From: Chryseobacterium suipulveris
GTDB lineage: Bacteria > Bacteroidota > Bacteroidia > Flavobacteriales > Weeksellaceae
Assembly: GCF_022811685.1 (NCBI RefSeq)
Contig: NZ_CP094532.1
Location: 1,823,501 to 1,887,500, forward strand
Direction of reading: 5' to 3'
DNA length: 64,000 nt
A model generated the notes under the pieces. The model was not told the origin of the DNA. It was given only the letters and a program-made list of their open reading frames with translations, and did not search any database. The translations under genes were made by a program, and so were the position numbers. Shown here piece after piece: positions 1 to 7,825 of the stretch; position 1 is the first letter of the stretch, and each line of letters begins with the position of its first letter.

Positions 1-123
1 TTTTCTCAACAGAGCATCTAATTCACTTTCAACTTCATTATAAAATCCAGGTTCTTTTTTCAAGAATTCTGTAATAAAATCACCTAACTTGCAAAGTCCT
101 AAAATCTGATTTTCTATTGCCAT
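1..123 (-). CDS. probable acyl-CoA reductase, N-terminal part (runs off the left edge)
   Basis: A reverse-strand frame opens with ATG at 121-123 and stays open for 41 codons to the window edge, starting MAIENQILGLCKLGDFI. The N-terminus and the position, diverging from a ferredoxin followed by serC, fit the acyl-CoA reductase (LuxC-like) found at this place in many flavobacteria. That gene order is recalled knowledge; the identification rests on only 41 residues plus context. The gap to the ferredoxin start is about 60 bases and must carry the promoters of both genes. Confidence 0.5.
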   Translation of the reverse strand, partial: MAIENQILGLCKLGDFITEFLKKEPGFYNEVESELDALLRK

Positions 124-184
124 ATTGTGGGAAATTAGCGGATTTTTCGTAATTTTGTGCAAATTTAAAAATAATATATTAGCA

Positions 185-535
185 ATGGCTATCAGAATAA
201 CAGATGAGTGTATCAACTGCGGCGCGTGTGAACCGGAATGCCCGAACAACGCGATTTATGAGGGAGCAGTTGACTGGAAAGCTTCCGACGGAACCGCACT
301 GAAAGGAACAGTGGTGATGAAGTCGGGGTTGACAATTGATGCAGACGCACCACAGGAACCAGTTTCCGACGATATCTACTTTATCGTGACCGATAAATGT
401 ACCGAATGCAAAGGTTTCCACGAGGAACCACAATGTGCAGCGGTTTGTCCGGTGGACTGCTGTATTCCCGATGAAGACCACGTCGAGTCCGAAGAAGAAC
501 TGCTTGAGAAAAAAGCGTTTCTTCATGGCGAATAA
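185..535 (+). CDS. 2[4Fe-4S] ferredoxin (YfhL-like)
   Basis: A 116-residue electron carrier of the cytoplasm. The first cluster motif is C9-x2-C12-x2-C15-x3-C19-P. The second is C72-x2-C75-x8-C84-x3-C88-P, with the longer loop typical of the YfhL/Alvin-type ferredoxins. The frame stays open upstream to 125, but the ATG at 185 puts the cysteine motif eight residues from the start as in the family, so I take that. A TAATTTTG box at 150-157, with TTG at 125-127, is a possible promoter, though the spacing of 22 is loose. The C-terminus is acidic. The redox partner is not shown by the sequence; the divergent acyl-CoA reductase is a candidate by position only. Confidence 0.9.
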   Translation: MAIRITDECINCGACEPECPNNAIYEGAVDWKASDGTALKGTVVMKSGLTIDADAPQEPVSDDIYFIVTDKCTECKGFHEEPQCAAVCPVDCCIPDEDHVESEEELLEKKAFLHGE

Positions 536-536
536 C

Positions 537-563
537 AAGCTCACTAACCGTGGGCTTTTTTTT
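537..563 (+). terminator. intrinsic terminator after the ferredoxin gene
   Basis: An 8-bp stem (AAGCTCAC with GTGGGCTT, one G-U pair) and a 5-nt loop, followed by a run of T, begins one base after the ferredoxin stop codon. It separates the ferredoxin from serC. Confidence 0.8.
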
Positions 564-593
564 CATTAAAAATCTAAATCACAAAAAATAAAA

Positions 594-1658
594 ATGAACA
601 AGAAACACAACTTCAGCGCAGGTCCGTGCATCCTTCCACAGGAAGTTTTCGAAAAATCAGCACAGGCGGTTCTCGATTTTAACGGAATAGGATTATCAAT
701 CCTCGAAATTTCTCACCGCAGCAAGGATTTCGTTCCCGTAATGGACGAAGCGAGGGCAATCGTAAAGCGCCTTCTCAACCTTAATGATGATTATGAAGTA
801 CTTTATTTAGGAGGTGGCGCAAGCTTGCAATTCCTGATGGTTCCCTTTAACCTGATGAAACAGGAAAACGGAAAAGCCGCATATTTAGATACTGGAACCT
901 GGGCTTCCAATGCAATCAAAGAGGCAAAACGACTTGGGACGGTGCATGTTGTCGGCTCCTCAAAAGCTGAAAATTACTCCTTTATTCCAAAAGATTATAA
1001 AGTGGGAAGCGAATATGATTATTTCCACTGCACTTCCAACAACACGATTTATGGAACCCAGATGAAAACCTTTCCCGATGTGGATACTTTGATGGTTTGC
1101 GACATGAGTTCCGATATTTTTTCGAGACAGCTCGACTTCTCCAAATTCGATGTGATTTACGCGGGAGCTCAGAAAAATATGGGTCCAGCCGGAGTTACAA
1201 TGGTCGTTGTGAAAAAAGAGATTCTCGGGAAAACAGGAAGAGACATTCCTTCGTACCTTGATTATTCGTTGCACATTGCGAAAGAATCAATGTTTAATAC
1301 GCCGCCAGTTTTCCCTGTTTATGCATCTTTACTGACATTACAACATTTAGAAAATAACGGCGGAATTGCGGAAGCAGAAAAAAGAAACGAGGCAAAGGCA
1401 AAACTACTCTACGACGAAATCGACAGTAATCCGATGTTTGAGACCTTCTGCAAAAAAGAGGATCGCTCACTAATGAATGTTCCCTTCAAGATCACCGACG
1501 AATCCAAAAAAGAGGAATTCGACAACGCCTGGAAAGCCGCAGGAATCAACGGCTTGAACGGACACAGAAGTTTGGGCGGTTACCGAGCGAGCTTATACAA
1601 TGCTTTGCCGATTGAAAGTGTGCAGGTTTTGGTGGATGTTATGAAGTCGATCAAGTAA
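594..1658 (+). CDS. serC: phosphoserine aminotransferase
   Basis: A 354-residue PLP enzyme that converts 3-phosphohydroxypyruvate plus glutamate into 3-phosphoserine and 2-oxoglutarate, the second step of serine synthesis; many members also act in pyridoxal phosphate synthesis. The start NFSAGPCILP is the family N-terminus. The PLP-binding lysine is K194 in AGAQKNMGPAG, and the R-S-L-G-G-Y-R-A-S stretch near the end binds substrate phosphate in relatives. Length is normal (about 355-362). serA follows after 50 bases in the same direction, so the two steps are probably co-transcribed. No ATG further upstream is plausible. Confidence 0.97.
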   Translation: MNKKHNFSAGPCILPQEVFEKSAQAVLDFNGIGLSILEISHRSKDFVPVMDEARAIVKRLLNLNDDYEVLYLGGGASLQFLMVPFNLMKQENGKAAYLDTGTWASNAIKEAKRLGTVHVVGSSKAENYSFIPKDYKVGSEYDYFHCTSNNTIYGTQMKTFPDVDTLMVCDMSSDIFSRQLDFSKFDVIYAGAQKNMGPAGVTMVVVKKEILGKTGRDIPSYLDYSLHIAKESMFNTPPVFPVYASLLTLQHLENNGGIAEAEKRNEAKAKLLYDEIDSNPMFETFCKKEDRSLMNVPFKITDESKKEEFDNAWKAAGINGLNGHRSLGGYRASLYNALPIESVQVLVDVMKSIK

Positions 1659-1708
1659 TATTTTTCATTTTCAAATTTCCAAATTATCAAATTTCTAAAT
1701 TAATAAAA

Positions 1709-2668
1709 ATGAAAGTTTTAGCAAACGACGGAATTTCCAAAGCGGGTGAACTGGCGCTTAAAGAAGCCGGAATCGAATTTATCGAGGCGAAAGTTGCACA
1801 GGAACACCTTGCCAATTTCATTAATGAAAATAATATCGACGTTCTTCTGGTTCGTAGCGCAACCAAAGTGAGAACCGACCTTATCGACGCTTGTCCGTCA
1901 CTGAAAATCATCGGAAGAGGCGGCGTTGGAATGGACAATATCGATGTGGAATACGCAAGGACCAAAGGAATCCAAGTGATCAATACTCCGAATGCATCCT
2001 CGCGTTCGGTGGCGGAAATGGTTTTTGCGCACTTCTTTTCGTTAGCAAGATTCCTGCACGAAGCCAACCGAATGATGCCGCTTGAAGGGGAATCCAACTT
2101 TAATGCCCTGAAGAAATCCTATTCCAAAGCAGTCGAGCTTGAAGGCAAAACTTTAGGGGTGATCGGTTTCGGCGGTATCGGTGAAGAAGTGGTGAAGATG
2201 GGAATTTCAATGGGAATGAAGGTGAAAGTCCTCACCAGAAATCCAAGAACCAAAACGGTTACCCTGAATTTCTTCGACGGACAGAAAGTGGATTTCGAGA
2301 TTTCTTCAATTAACGATATGGACGAATTGCTGAAAGACACCGATTTCATCAGCATCAACACGCCGAAAACAGACCGTTATATTATCGACACTCCGCAATT
2401 TGAAAAAATGAAGGACGGCGTGTTCATCGTCAACACTGCGAGAGGCGGCGTTATCAACGAAGTTACCCTACTCGATTTTATTGAATCTGGCAAAGTTGCA
2501 GGTGCCGCTCTCGACGTTTTCGAAAACGAACCGACTCCCGAACTGACGATTCTGATGAACCCAAACCTTTCATTATCACCGCATTTGGGAGGAAATACTT
2601 TGGATGCACAGAGCAAAATCGGAGCAGAACTTGCTTCGCAAATTATTGAAATCAAAAAGAAACTATAG
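1709..2668 (+). CDS. serA: D-3-phosphoglycerate dehydrogenase, short form
   Basis: A 319-residue NAD-dependent dehydrogenase that oxidises 3-phosphoglycerate to 3-phosphohydroxypyruvate, the first step of serine synthesis. The nucleotide-binding loop is GFGGIG at 153-158. The catalytic set of the D-2-hydroxyacid dehydrogenases is visible: R245 (NTARGG), a glutamate in FENEP (272-275) and H292 (SPHLGG). The protein ends after the catalytic domain and lacks the C-terminal ACT domain of the long enzymes, so serine feedback through ACT is not expected. serC ends 50 bases upstream and the DUF1015 gene starts 8 bases after the stop, suggesting one operon. Confidence 0.95.
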   Translation: MKVLANDGISKAGELALKEAGIEFIEAKVAQEHLANFINENNIDVLLVRSATKVRTDLIDACPSLKIIGRGGVGMDNIDVEYARTKGIQVINTPNASSRSVAEMVFAHFFSLARFLHEANRMMPLEGESNFNALKKSYSKAVELEGKTLGVIGFGGIGEEVVKMGISMGMKVKVLTRNPRTKTVTLNFFDGQKVDFEISSINDMDELLKDTDFISINTPKTDRYIIDTPQFEKMKDGVFIVNTARGGVINEVTLLDFIESGKVAGAALDVFENEPTPELTILMNPNLSLSPHLGGNTLDAQSKIGAELASQIIEIKKKL

Positions 2669-2675
2669 AAACACA

Positions 2676-3920
2676 ATGCCTATATTTAAACCTTTTCGGG
2701 GAATCCGTCCCAACGACGATTACGTCGAGGTTTTCCCAACCCATCCTTTAGACAACTTCACGCAGGAAGAGATTAATAAGAAAGCGCAGGTGGATTCTTC
2801 GTACATCCAGATGATCAAACCTTACGTGGTGAGCAAATCAAAGGACATCGACCGAAACCTGAGAAAAATCCGAACCAATTTCGAGGAACTTCTCGCCGAT
2901 AAAAAATTGGTGCAGGATAATAATGCTTCCTATTATCTTTATGAGCAGATTTTGCCCAATAAATCGATCTTTCGCGGGCTTCTCGGTTTGGTGAGTGTGG
3001 ACGATTTCTGGAACGGGAAAATCAAAAAGCACGAATCGACTCTAACCCACAAAAAGGAGAAACTGGCTTACTATCTCGAAAAGGTGAATATTCAGGCAGA
3101 ACCCGTTTTGCTTACTTATATGGCGAATCCGAAAGTGGAACTGCTGATGAACCATGAGGAGAAAAACGTTCCAATCCTTAATTATCTTGACGACAGCGGA
3201 ATCCGACACAAAGTTTGGAGAATCGACAACCGACTGAAAATGCAGCAGTTCAAGGAAGTTCTGGAACAGATCGATTCCTTCTATATTGCGGATGGTCACC
3301 ACAGAATCGGCTCCACAGCGCTGAATGCGAGAAACCTTCAGGAAAAGAACAAGAAGCACAGCGGAATCGAACACTACAACTATGTTTACAGTTTTATCGT
3401 TTCTAACCAGTCTATCAAAATTCACGACTACAACCGTCTTCTCGAAGATTTGAACGGACTCACCGAAAAGCAGTTTCTGAAAAAAATTGAGAAAAATTTC
3501 CTCGTTCACGAAAAGGGAGAAACGCCTTATTATCCGTCGCAGAAATTCCATATTTCGATGTATTTGGGCGGAAAGTTTTATTCGCTCCACGTGAAGCACG
3601 ACCTGCGCAAACAGCAAAGCGAGCTGAACGATCTCGACCATTTCCTTCTTGAAGAATTCATTATCAAAGACATTCTGGGAATCGACGATCCGAAAACTAC
3701 TGACAAGATTACCTATATCAAAGGAAATTCGGGAATCGACGGAATCATGAGCATCAAGGAAAAAGTGGATTCCGGGAAATACAAAGTCGGCTTCGGAATC
3801 TATCCCGTAAGTTTTTCGGATCTCTTAAAGGTCTCCGACAAAAACATCAAGATGCCGCCAAAGTGCACCTATATCGAACCGAAGCTGGTAACGGCTTTGG
3901 TGATGTACGATATGAAGTAA
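2676..3920 (+). CDS. DUF1015 family protein
   Basis: A 414-residue cytoplasmic protein of the DUF1015 family, whose reaction is not established. Family marks are the N-terminal stretch PFRGIRPNDDYV, the motif YIADGHHRIGSTA near the middle, and the C-terminal MPPKCTYIEPKL. The gene starts 8 bases after the serA stop; the open frame extends back into serA, but ATG at 2676 gives the conserved N-terminus MPIFKPFRGIRP. DUF1015 genes often neighbour serA and serC in Bacteroidota, which hints at a role tied to serine or phosphoserine metabolism; that is inference from position only. Confidence 0.9.
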   Translation: MPIFKPFRGIRPNDDYVEVFPTHPLDNFTQEEINKKAQVDSSYIQMIKPYVVSKSKDIDRNLRKIRTNFEELLADKKLVQDNNASYYLYEQILPNKSIFRGLLGLVSVDDFWNGKIKKHESTLTHKKEKLAYYLEKVNIQAEPVLLTYMANPKVELLMNHEEKNVPILNYLDDSGIRHKVWRIDNRLKMQQFKEVLEQIDSFYIADGHHRIGSTALNARNLQEKNKKHSGIEHYNYVYSFIVSNQSIKIHDYNRLLEDLNGLTEKQFLKKIEKNFLVHEKGETPYYPSQKFHISMYLGGKFYSLHVKHDLRKQQSELNDLDHFLLEEFIIKDILGIDDPKTTDKITYIKGNSGIDGIMSIKEKVDSGKYKVGFGIYPVSFSDLLKVSDKNIKMPPKCTYIEPKLVTALVMYDMK

Positions 3921-3926
3921 GAGGAA

Positions 3927-3965
3927 GGTTGAGGTTGAGGTTGAGGTTGTGGTTGTGGTTGAGGT
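3927..3965. repeat. hexanucleotide tandem repeat (GGTTGA/GGTTGT)
   Basis: Six and a half units of a 6-nt repeat, four GGTTGA and two GGTTGT, start directly after the stop codon of the DUF1015 gene. Related GGTTGA runs occur at 18071-18097 and, as AAGGTT units, at 47735-47752. It is outside coding sequence. Confidence 0.9.
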
Positions 3966-4114
3966 ATTTGCCATCGATTTGCAAACTTTACTGTGTCGGA
4001 ACCACAAAAAATTTCACGTAGATTATTGGGAACTTTTTCAGGTGGGAAAAGTTAAAAAATGTTTATAAGTAATTCGTAATTAAACTATTTTGTAATTTTG
4101 AACAAAACATACTT

Positions 4115-4216
4115 ATGGATTTACAAACGAGAAAGTTAGAGTTAATAAGAATTTTTCTAAATCTTCAAAACGAGGAAATAATAAATCAAGTGAGAATATT
4201 GAATTTGGAAACTTAA
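4115..4216 (+). pseudogene. antitoxin-like fragment
   Basis: A 33-codon ORF beginning MDLQTRKLELIRIFLNLQNE, which resembles the N-terminus of the short addiction-module antitoxins common in Bacteroidota (N-terminus of the type M-[DN]-[LI]-Q-x2-K-[LI]-E). It ends early, and another frame stays open past it to about 4373. This would fit a frameshifted gene. A TAATTTTG box lies about 20 bases upstream. No RelE/ParE-type toxin can be read downstream. The identification comes from a short similarity and is weak. Confidence 0.3.
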
Positions 4217-4565
4217 TAATCCTGCTAAATCAGGTTACTTATGTGGAACGTTTTTCAAAAACTCAATATTATCTAATGAAATTTTCTAGAATGTCGGGAA
4301 TGTTGGGAAATAGAATATTTTTAAACAGTGAAATTTATATTGACTGTAAAAACTCAAAAATTGGAATTCAATAAAGAAACTGAACGTAACACATCATTAC
4401 AAAAGTTACAGTTGAAAAAATAATTAGATACTCTTCCACTTTCACAAAAAGATTATCGATGGACTTGTACTTTTCTTTTCCATAGAATTCGGAAACTGAA
4501 AGAAAAAAGTTTTCACCACAACATAAATTTGTTTACATTTGAATTTAGAATTCAGAAAACGAACA
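4217..4565. other. gene-poor AT-rich stretch
   Basis: No convincing gene. One plus frame (about 4192-4373) is open for some 60 codons without a usable start and may be the shifted remainder of the antitoxin-like fragment. The rest leads up to the M28 peptidase. Confidence 0.4.
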
Positions 4566-5930
4566 ATGAAATTGATGCTCATAAAAATACTTCCGCTCTT
4601 TCTGGGCGGATTTTTATTTGCCCAAACCAAGGCAGATTCCCTACAGTTTAAAAGGATTTCGGACGAGATGTTGGTGAACGGAACCGCTTACGAAAACCTC
4701 AGAACTTTAACCAAAAATATCGGTCACCGTTTGAGCGGGTCGGAAGCGTATGAGAAATCCACAGATTGGGCGGTGCAAAAACTGAAGGAAGCAGGAGCCG
4801 ACAAAGTCTGGAAGGAAGAAGTAATGGTTCCTGTTTGGGAAAGAGGCAAGCAATCCCTCCATATCAAAACCCAGAACGGAAAATGGAAACCACTAAGAAT
4901 GTTGTCTTTAGGAAATTCCGAAGGAACGAAAGGAAAAGACGTAGAAGCCGAAATTATCTTCGTGAAAAACAAGACGGAATTCAACCAACTTTCTGAAAGT
5001 CAGGTAAAAGGAAAAATCATTTTCTTTAATTATGCTTTTGACCAAAGGTTTATCGTGACAGGACAAGCTTATGGTGATGCAGGAATGTACCGTCGTTCCG
5101 CCGCGAGTTGGGCAGGAAAAAAAGGTGCGAAAGCAGTCATCATCCGTTCGCTTTCTTCCGCGTTTGACGATGTTCCGCATACTGGTGCAATGCGTTACGA
5201 CAAAGACGACACCACTAAAATTCCTGCAGTTGCAATCGGTCCGAAAAGTGCGGACGAATTAGAGAAAACTTTAAAAACGCAGAAAGTTTTCGCCAAACTG
5301 AATTCCAACTGCACGATGAAAGGTGAAAAACTTTCCCATTCCGTGATCGGTGAAATTACAGGAAACAAAGATCAGAGCGTGATCGTTGTCGGCGGACATC
5401 TCGATTCCTGGGATGTGGGAGAAGGTGCGCACGACGACGGAGCGGGAATTGTTCAAAGTATTGAAATCTTACGAACTTTCAAGAAATTAGGAATTAAGAA
5501 CAACCACACGATCCGCGTTGTCTGTTTTGCGAATGAAGAAAACGGTGTTCGCGGCGGAAACAAATATGCCGAAAATATCCAGAAAAATAATGAAAAGCAT
5601 ATCTTCGCCATAGAAAGTGACGGTGGTGGATTTACTCCGCGCGGAATTGCGTTGGTAATGAGTCCTGAAAAAAGAAAGGAAGTTCAGTCGTGGCGGAATT
5701 TATTTTTGCCTTACGGAATCCATAATTTTGAATTCCAGTACGCAGGAGCCGATATCGAACCGATGGAAAAACTCGGCATTCCTTTAGCAGAACTTGTTCC
5801 CGATTCGCAAAGGTATTTCGATATCCACCATACCGAAGAAGATACTTTTGAAAAGGTAAACCGCAGAGAGCTGCTTTTAGGCGCAGTCGCGATGGGACAG
5901 CTGATTTATATGGTGGATAAAAGTTGGTAA
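4566..5930 (+). CDS. exported M28-family metallopeptidase
   Basis: A 454-residue zinc peptidase of family M28 (aminopeptidase/glutamate carboxypeptidase type). Residues 1-20 are a signal peptide (hydrophobic run ending FLFAQ). The metal-binding set is visible: H278 in GGHLDSWDVG, D290/D291 in GAHDDGAG, E324-E325 in FANEENG, D352 in ESDGGG and a histidine in DIHHTEEDT near the C-terminus. An inserted PA-like region (about 120-230) lies before the catalytic part. I chose the ATG at 4566 over an in-frame ATG 27 bases upstream because it gives a clean signal peptide. It probably degrades peptides in the periplasm. It stands alone. Confidence 0.92.
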   Translation: MKLMLIKILPLFLGGFLFAQTKADSLQFKRISDEMLVNGTAYENLRTLTKNIGHRLSGSEAYEKSTDWAVQKLKEAGADKVWKEEVMVPVWERGKQSLHIKTQNGKWKPLRMLSLGNSEGTKGKDVEAEIIFVKNKTEFNQLSESQVKGKIIFFNYAFDQRFIVTGQAYGDAGMYRRSAASWAGKKGAKAVIIRSLSSAFDDVPHTGAMRYDKDDTTKIPAVAIGPKSADELEKTLKTQKVFAKLNSNCTMKGEKLSHSVIGEITGNKDQSVIVVGGHLDSWDVGEGAHDDGAGIVQSIEILRTFKKLGIKNNHTIRVVCFANEENGVRGGNKYAENIQKNNEKHIFAIESDGGGFTPRGIALVMSPEKRKEVQSWRNLFLPYGIHNFEFQYAGADIEPMEKLGIPLAELVPDSQRYFDIHHTEEDTFEKVNRRELLLGAVAMGQLIYMVDKSW

Positions 5931-6007
5931 CTATCGGTGAATAATGAGTTTTTAGGTGAATGGTGAATTTTCCTTCGGAAGTCAATTGTGAATTTAGGAA
6001 TCGCAAA

Positions 6008-6028
6008 CTTGAAACTTGAAACTTGGAA
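6008..6028. repeat. heptanucleotide repeat (CTTGAAA)
   Basis: Three heptamers, CTTGAAA twice and CTTGGAA once, in the spacer before the diacylglycerol kinase gene. It is one of several 7-nt-period arrays at gene borders in this window. Confidence 0.8.
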
Positions 6029-6075
6029 CAACAATATAACCATCGCAACAACTGCAACCATTGCAACAAAAAAAT

Positions 6076-6432
6076 ATGAGAAAACCTCCATTCCATAAAA
6101 GTGTGGGAAACGCAATCAGAGGCGTGATCTGGATGCTGAAATCCGAGAGGAATTTTCAGCTGGAAGTTTTGGCTTTACTGATTAACATTTTCCTGATCGT
6201 ATTCCTAAAGCTCAACACCGTCGATGCTGCAATTATTCTCGTGGTCTGTTTTTCTGTTTTGAGTATGGAAATCCTGAACACTTGTGTGGAAAAAATCTGC
6301 GACATCATTCAACCCGAATTTGATGAACGCATCAAAATTATCAAGGACATTGCCGCAGCTTCAGTGGGGTTAATGGCGTTCGCTTCTGTTGCAGTGGGTA
6401 TTTTGGTGTATTGGAAGTATATTTTTCATTAA
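6076..6432 (+). CDS. dgkA: diacylglycerol kinase family protein
   Basis: A 118-residue inner-membrane lipid kinase with three predicted helices (about 35-52, 56-75 and 97-115). The family signature is clear between helices 2 and 3: EILNTCVEKICD, then PEFDERIKIIKDIAAASV, holding the conserved E, N, E, D, K and D residues of the DgkA active site. It phosphorylates diacylglycerol or, as in Gram-positive relatives, undecaprenol; the sequence does not decide which. The frame stays open five codons upstream, but MRKPPFHKS at 6076 matches the usual start. It is not obviously co-transcribed with its neighbours. Confidence 0.9.
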   Translation: MRKPPFHKSVGNAIRGVIWMLKSERNFQLEVLALLINIFLIVFLKLNTVDAAIILVVCFSVLSMEILNTCVEKICDIIQPEFDERIKIIKDIAAASVGLMAFASVAVGILVYWKYIFH

Positions 6433-6447
6433 GAGTTTATAAATTAA

Positions 6448-6692
6448 ATACCTCTTCCGAATTGGTATCTTTGTATATCTTTACTAAGCGATAGCGCCTT
6501 TGCCTCCTTTTTTAGTTTTATCAAATGGACTCGGCGAATTTACGATTTGTCTGTCTTTAATTTGGAGCAGCAATATTAATTTATCTTTGTTTAGCTTTGC
6601 GAGTATTTTTTCCTCGCAAAGTGCGCAAGGAATATTTTACTAAATGACTTCATAATTATGCGCGCGAAGGCATTTCATTTAGCAATGACAGA
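6448..6692 (-). repeat. dispersed intergenic repeat, copy A
   Basis: Copy A is the reverse complement of related sequence at 18415-18735 (B), 28484-28742 (C) and, more degenerate, 53770-53960 (D). Conserved parts, read in B orientation: a TGTCATTGCTAAA motif, a hairpin (CTTTGCGAG with CTCGCAAAG, at 6595-6621 here), a block with CCATTTGATAAAAC, and AAAAAAGGAGGCAAAGGCGCT. On the plus strand here a 31-codon frame (L-S-D-S-A-F-A-S-F-F and onward) is open to TAA but has no ATG. Confidence 0.85.
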
Positions 6693-6796
6693 CATAATTT
6701 TTATTAAAAGTTGATTATTAAATAGATACAAGTCAAACCTAAATTCTACAGGAATCAACTCTTTAAACTTATTTTTTGATTTACAATATAAATTTC

Positions 6797-6845
6797 GGCT
6801 AAAGCCAAATGAGCTCGACAAAATTAAAGCGGACTAAAGTCCGCT
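6797..6845. repeat. REP-like pair of TAAA-loop hairpins
   Basis: Two short perfect hairpins with the same TAAA loop: GGCTAAAGCC at 6797-6806 and AGCGGACTAAAGTCCGCT at 6828-6845, followed by CCTATTGA. This kind of element is scattered between genes in Bacteroidota. It sits downstream of the patatin-like gene on the minus strand and may help end its transcript, but there is no strong T run. Confidence 0.75.
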
Positions 6846-6877
6846 CCTATTGATTTTCAAAAAACTCATTGTAGTTC

Positions 6878-7651
6878 TTAACCCAGAAAACTGACAAAGG
6901 AATCTTTCGCCGCATTGTAGCCGATCTCGAAAATTTCCTGCAAATGTTCTGGTTTTCGCTCGAAGGTTCCGTATTGCGCCAATTTCTTGGAGGTGATGAA
7001 CCAATCGCAATAAGAGAATTTATGCAGTTCGGTTCGGTAAGAAAGCAAATCGTAGGAACGCGAAACCACCGAACGGATCGAGTGCAGATCCTGAATCTCG
7101 ATATCCTGCGGCGGAGAAACGAAAACGCCGATCATTTTTTCGCAGTCGTGCTGGATGATATCCGCAGGAAAATTGTTCAAAACTCCACCATCGCTGAACA
7201 TCTCTTCACCCACAATATACGGAGTTGTGATTCCTGGAATGGAGCAGGAAGCGATAATCGCGTCGATCACGCTGAAATCCTTGTCGAAAATTTTCTGGGT
7301 TCCCGAAACCAACTCTGTGGCGACAATCCGAATATCTTTGTCGAGGTCGCCAATTTTCATATCCTTAAAAATCGGCTCCAGATAAGTCCTGAAAATCCGT
7401 GAAGAAACCAAACCTGGCTTGTTGATTGCAAAATGCCGCCAGTTGAAGAAATAGACGGAGTTGAAAAAACTCAAAATTTCTTCAGGCGATTTTCCCACCG
7501 CATACATACAGCCGACAATGGAACCCGCGCTGCAAGTCGCTAAAATATCCGGTTCAATATTCTTTTCGCCAAGAAATTTGATGGCTCCCGCGTGTGCGAC
7601 TCCCTTTGTTCCGCCACCTGATAAAACCAATCCTAATTTTTTCTTTTCCAT
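6878..7651 (-). CDS. patatin-like phospholipase family protein
   Basis: A 257-residue cytoplasmic patatin-fold acyl hydrolase. The oxyanion loop is LSGGGTKG near residue 10, and the second member of the dyad is the aspartate of DGGVLNNFP. The serine elbow reads A-T-C-S-A-G-S; in the usual G-x-S-x-G the first glycine is replaced by threonine, which may alter activity. The frame is open 44 codons further upstream, but that part looks like untranslated DNA and MEKKKLGLVLSGGG at 7651 is the normal start. It is monocistronic. The lipid substrate cannot be told. Confidence 0.88.
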   Translation of the reverse strand: MEKKKLGLVLSGGGTKGVAHAGAIKFLGEKNIEPDILATCSAGSIVGCMYAVGKSPEEILSFFNSVYFFNWRHFAINKPGLVSSRIFRTYLEPIFKDMKIGDLDKDIRIVATELVSGTQKIFDKDFSVIDAIIASCSIPGITTPYIVGEEMFSDGGVLNNFPADIIQHDCEKMIGVFVSPPQDIEIQDLHSIRSVVSRSYDLLSYRTELHKFSYCDWFITSKKLAQYGTFERKPEHLQEIFEIGYNAAKDSFVSFLG

Positions 7652-7747
7652 TTCATTCCAAAAGTAAGAAAACGGCAAACAAATCGGTTTCGGAAATCGG
7701 TTAAAAATTATGCAGCACTTAAAATCTTCCCTCAACAAAAAGAAAAA

Positions 7748-7767
7748 CCACCGGGAATTTCCGGTGG
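7748..7767 (-). terminator. terminator of the S9 peptidase gene
   Basis: A 7-bp stem (CCACCGG with CCGGTGG) around a 6-nt loop. Read on the minus strand it is followed by TTTTTCTTTTT. It lies about 60 bases after the S9 peptidase stop and before the patatin-like gene start, so the two genes are separate units. Confidence 0.85.
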
Positions 7768-7825
7768 ATATGATTGTAATCAAAGAGATCTTTACATTCT
7801 TAAATAAGTTTCACGAAGCAATTTC

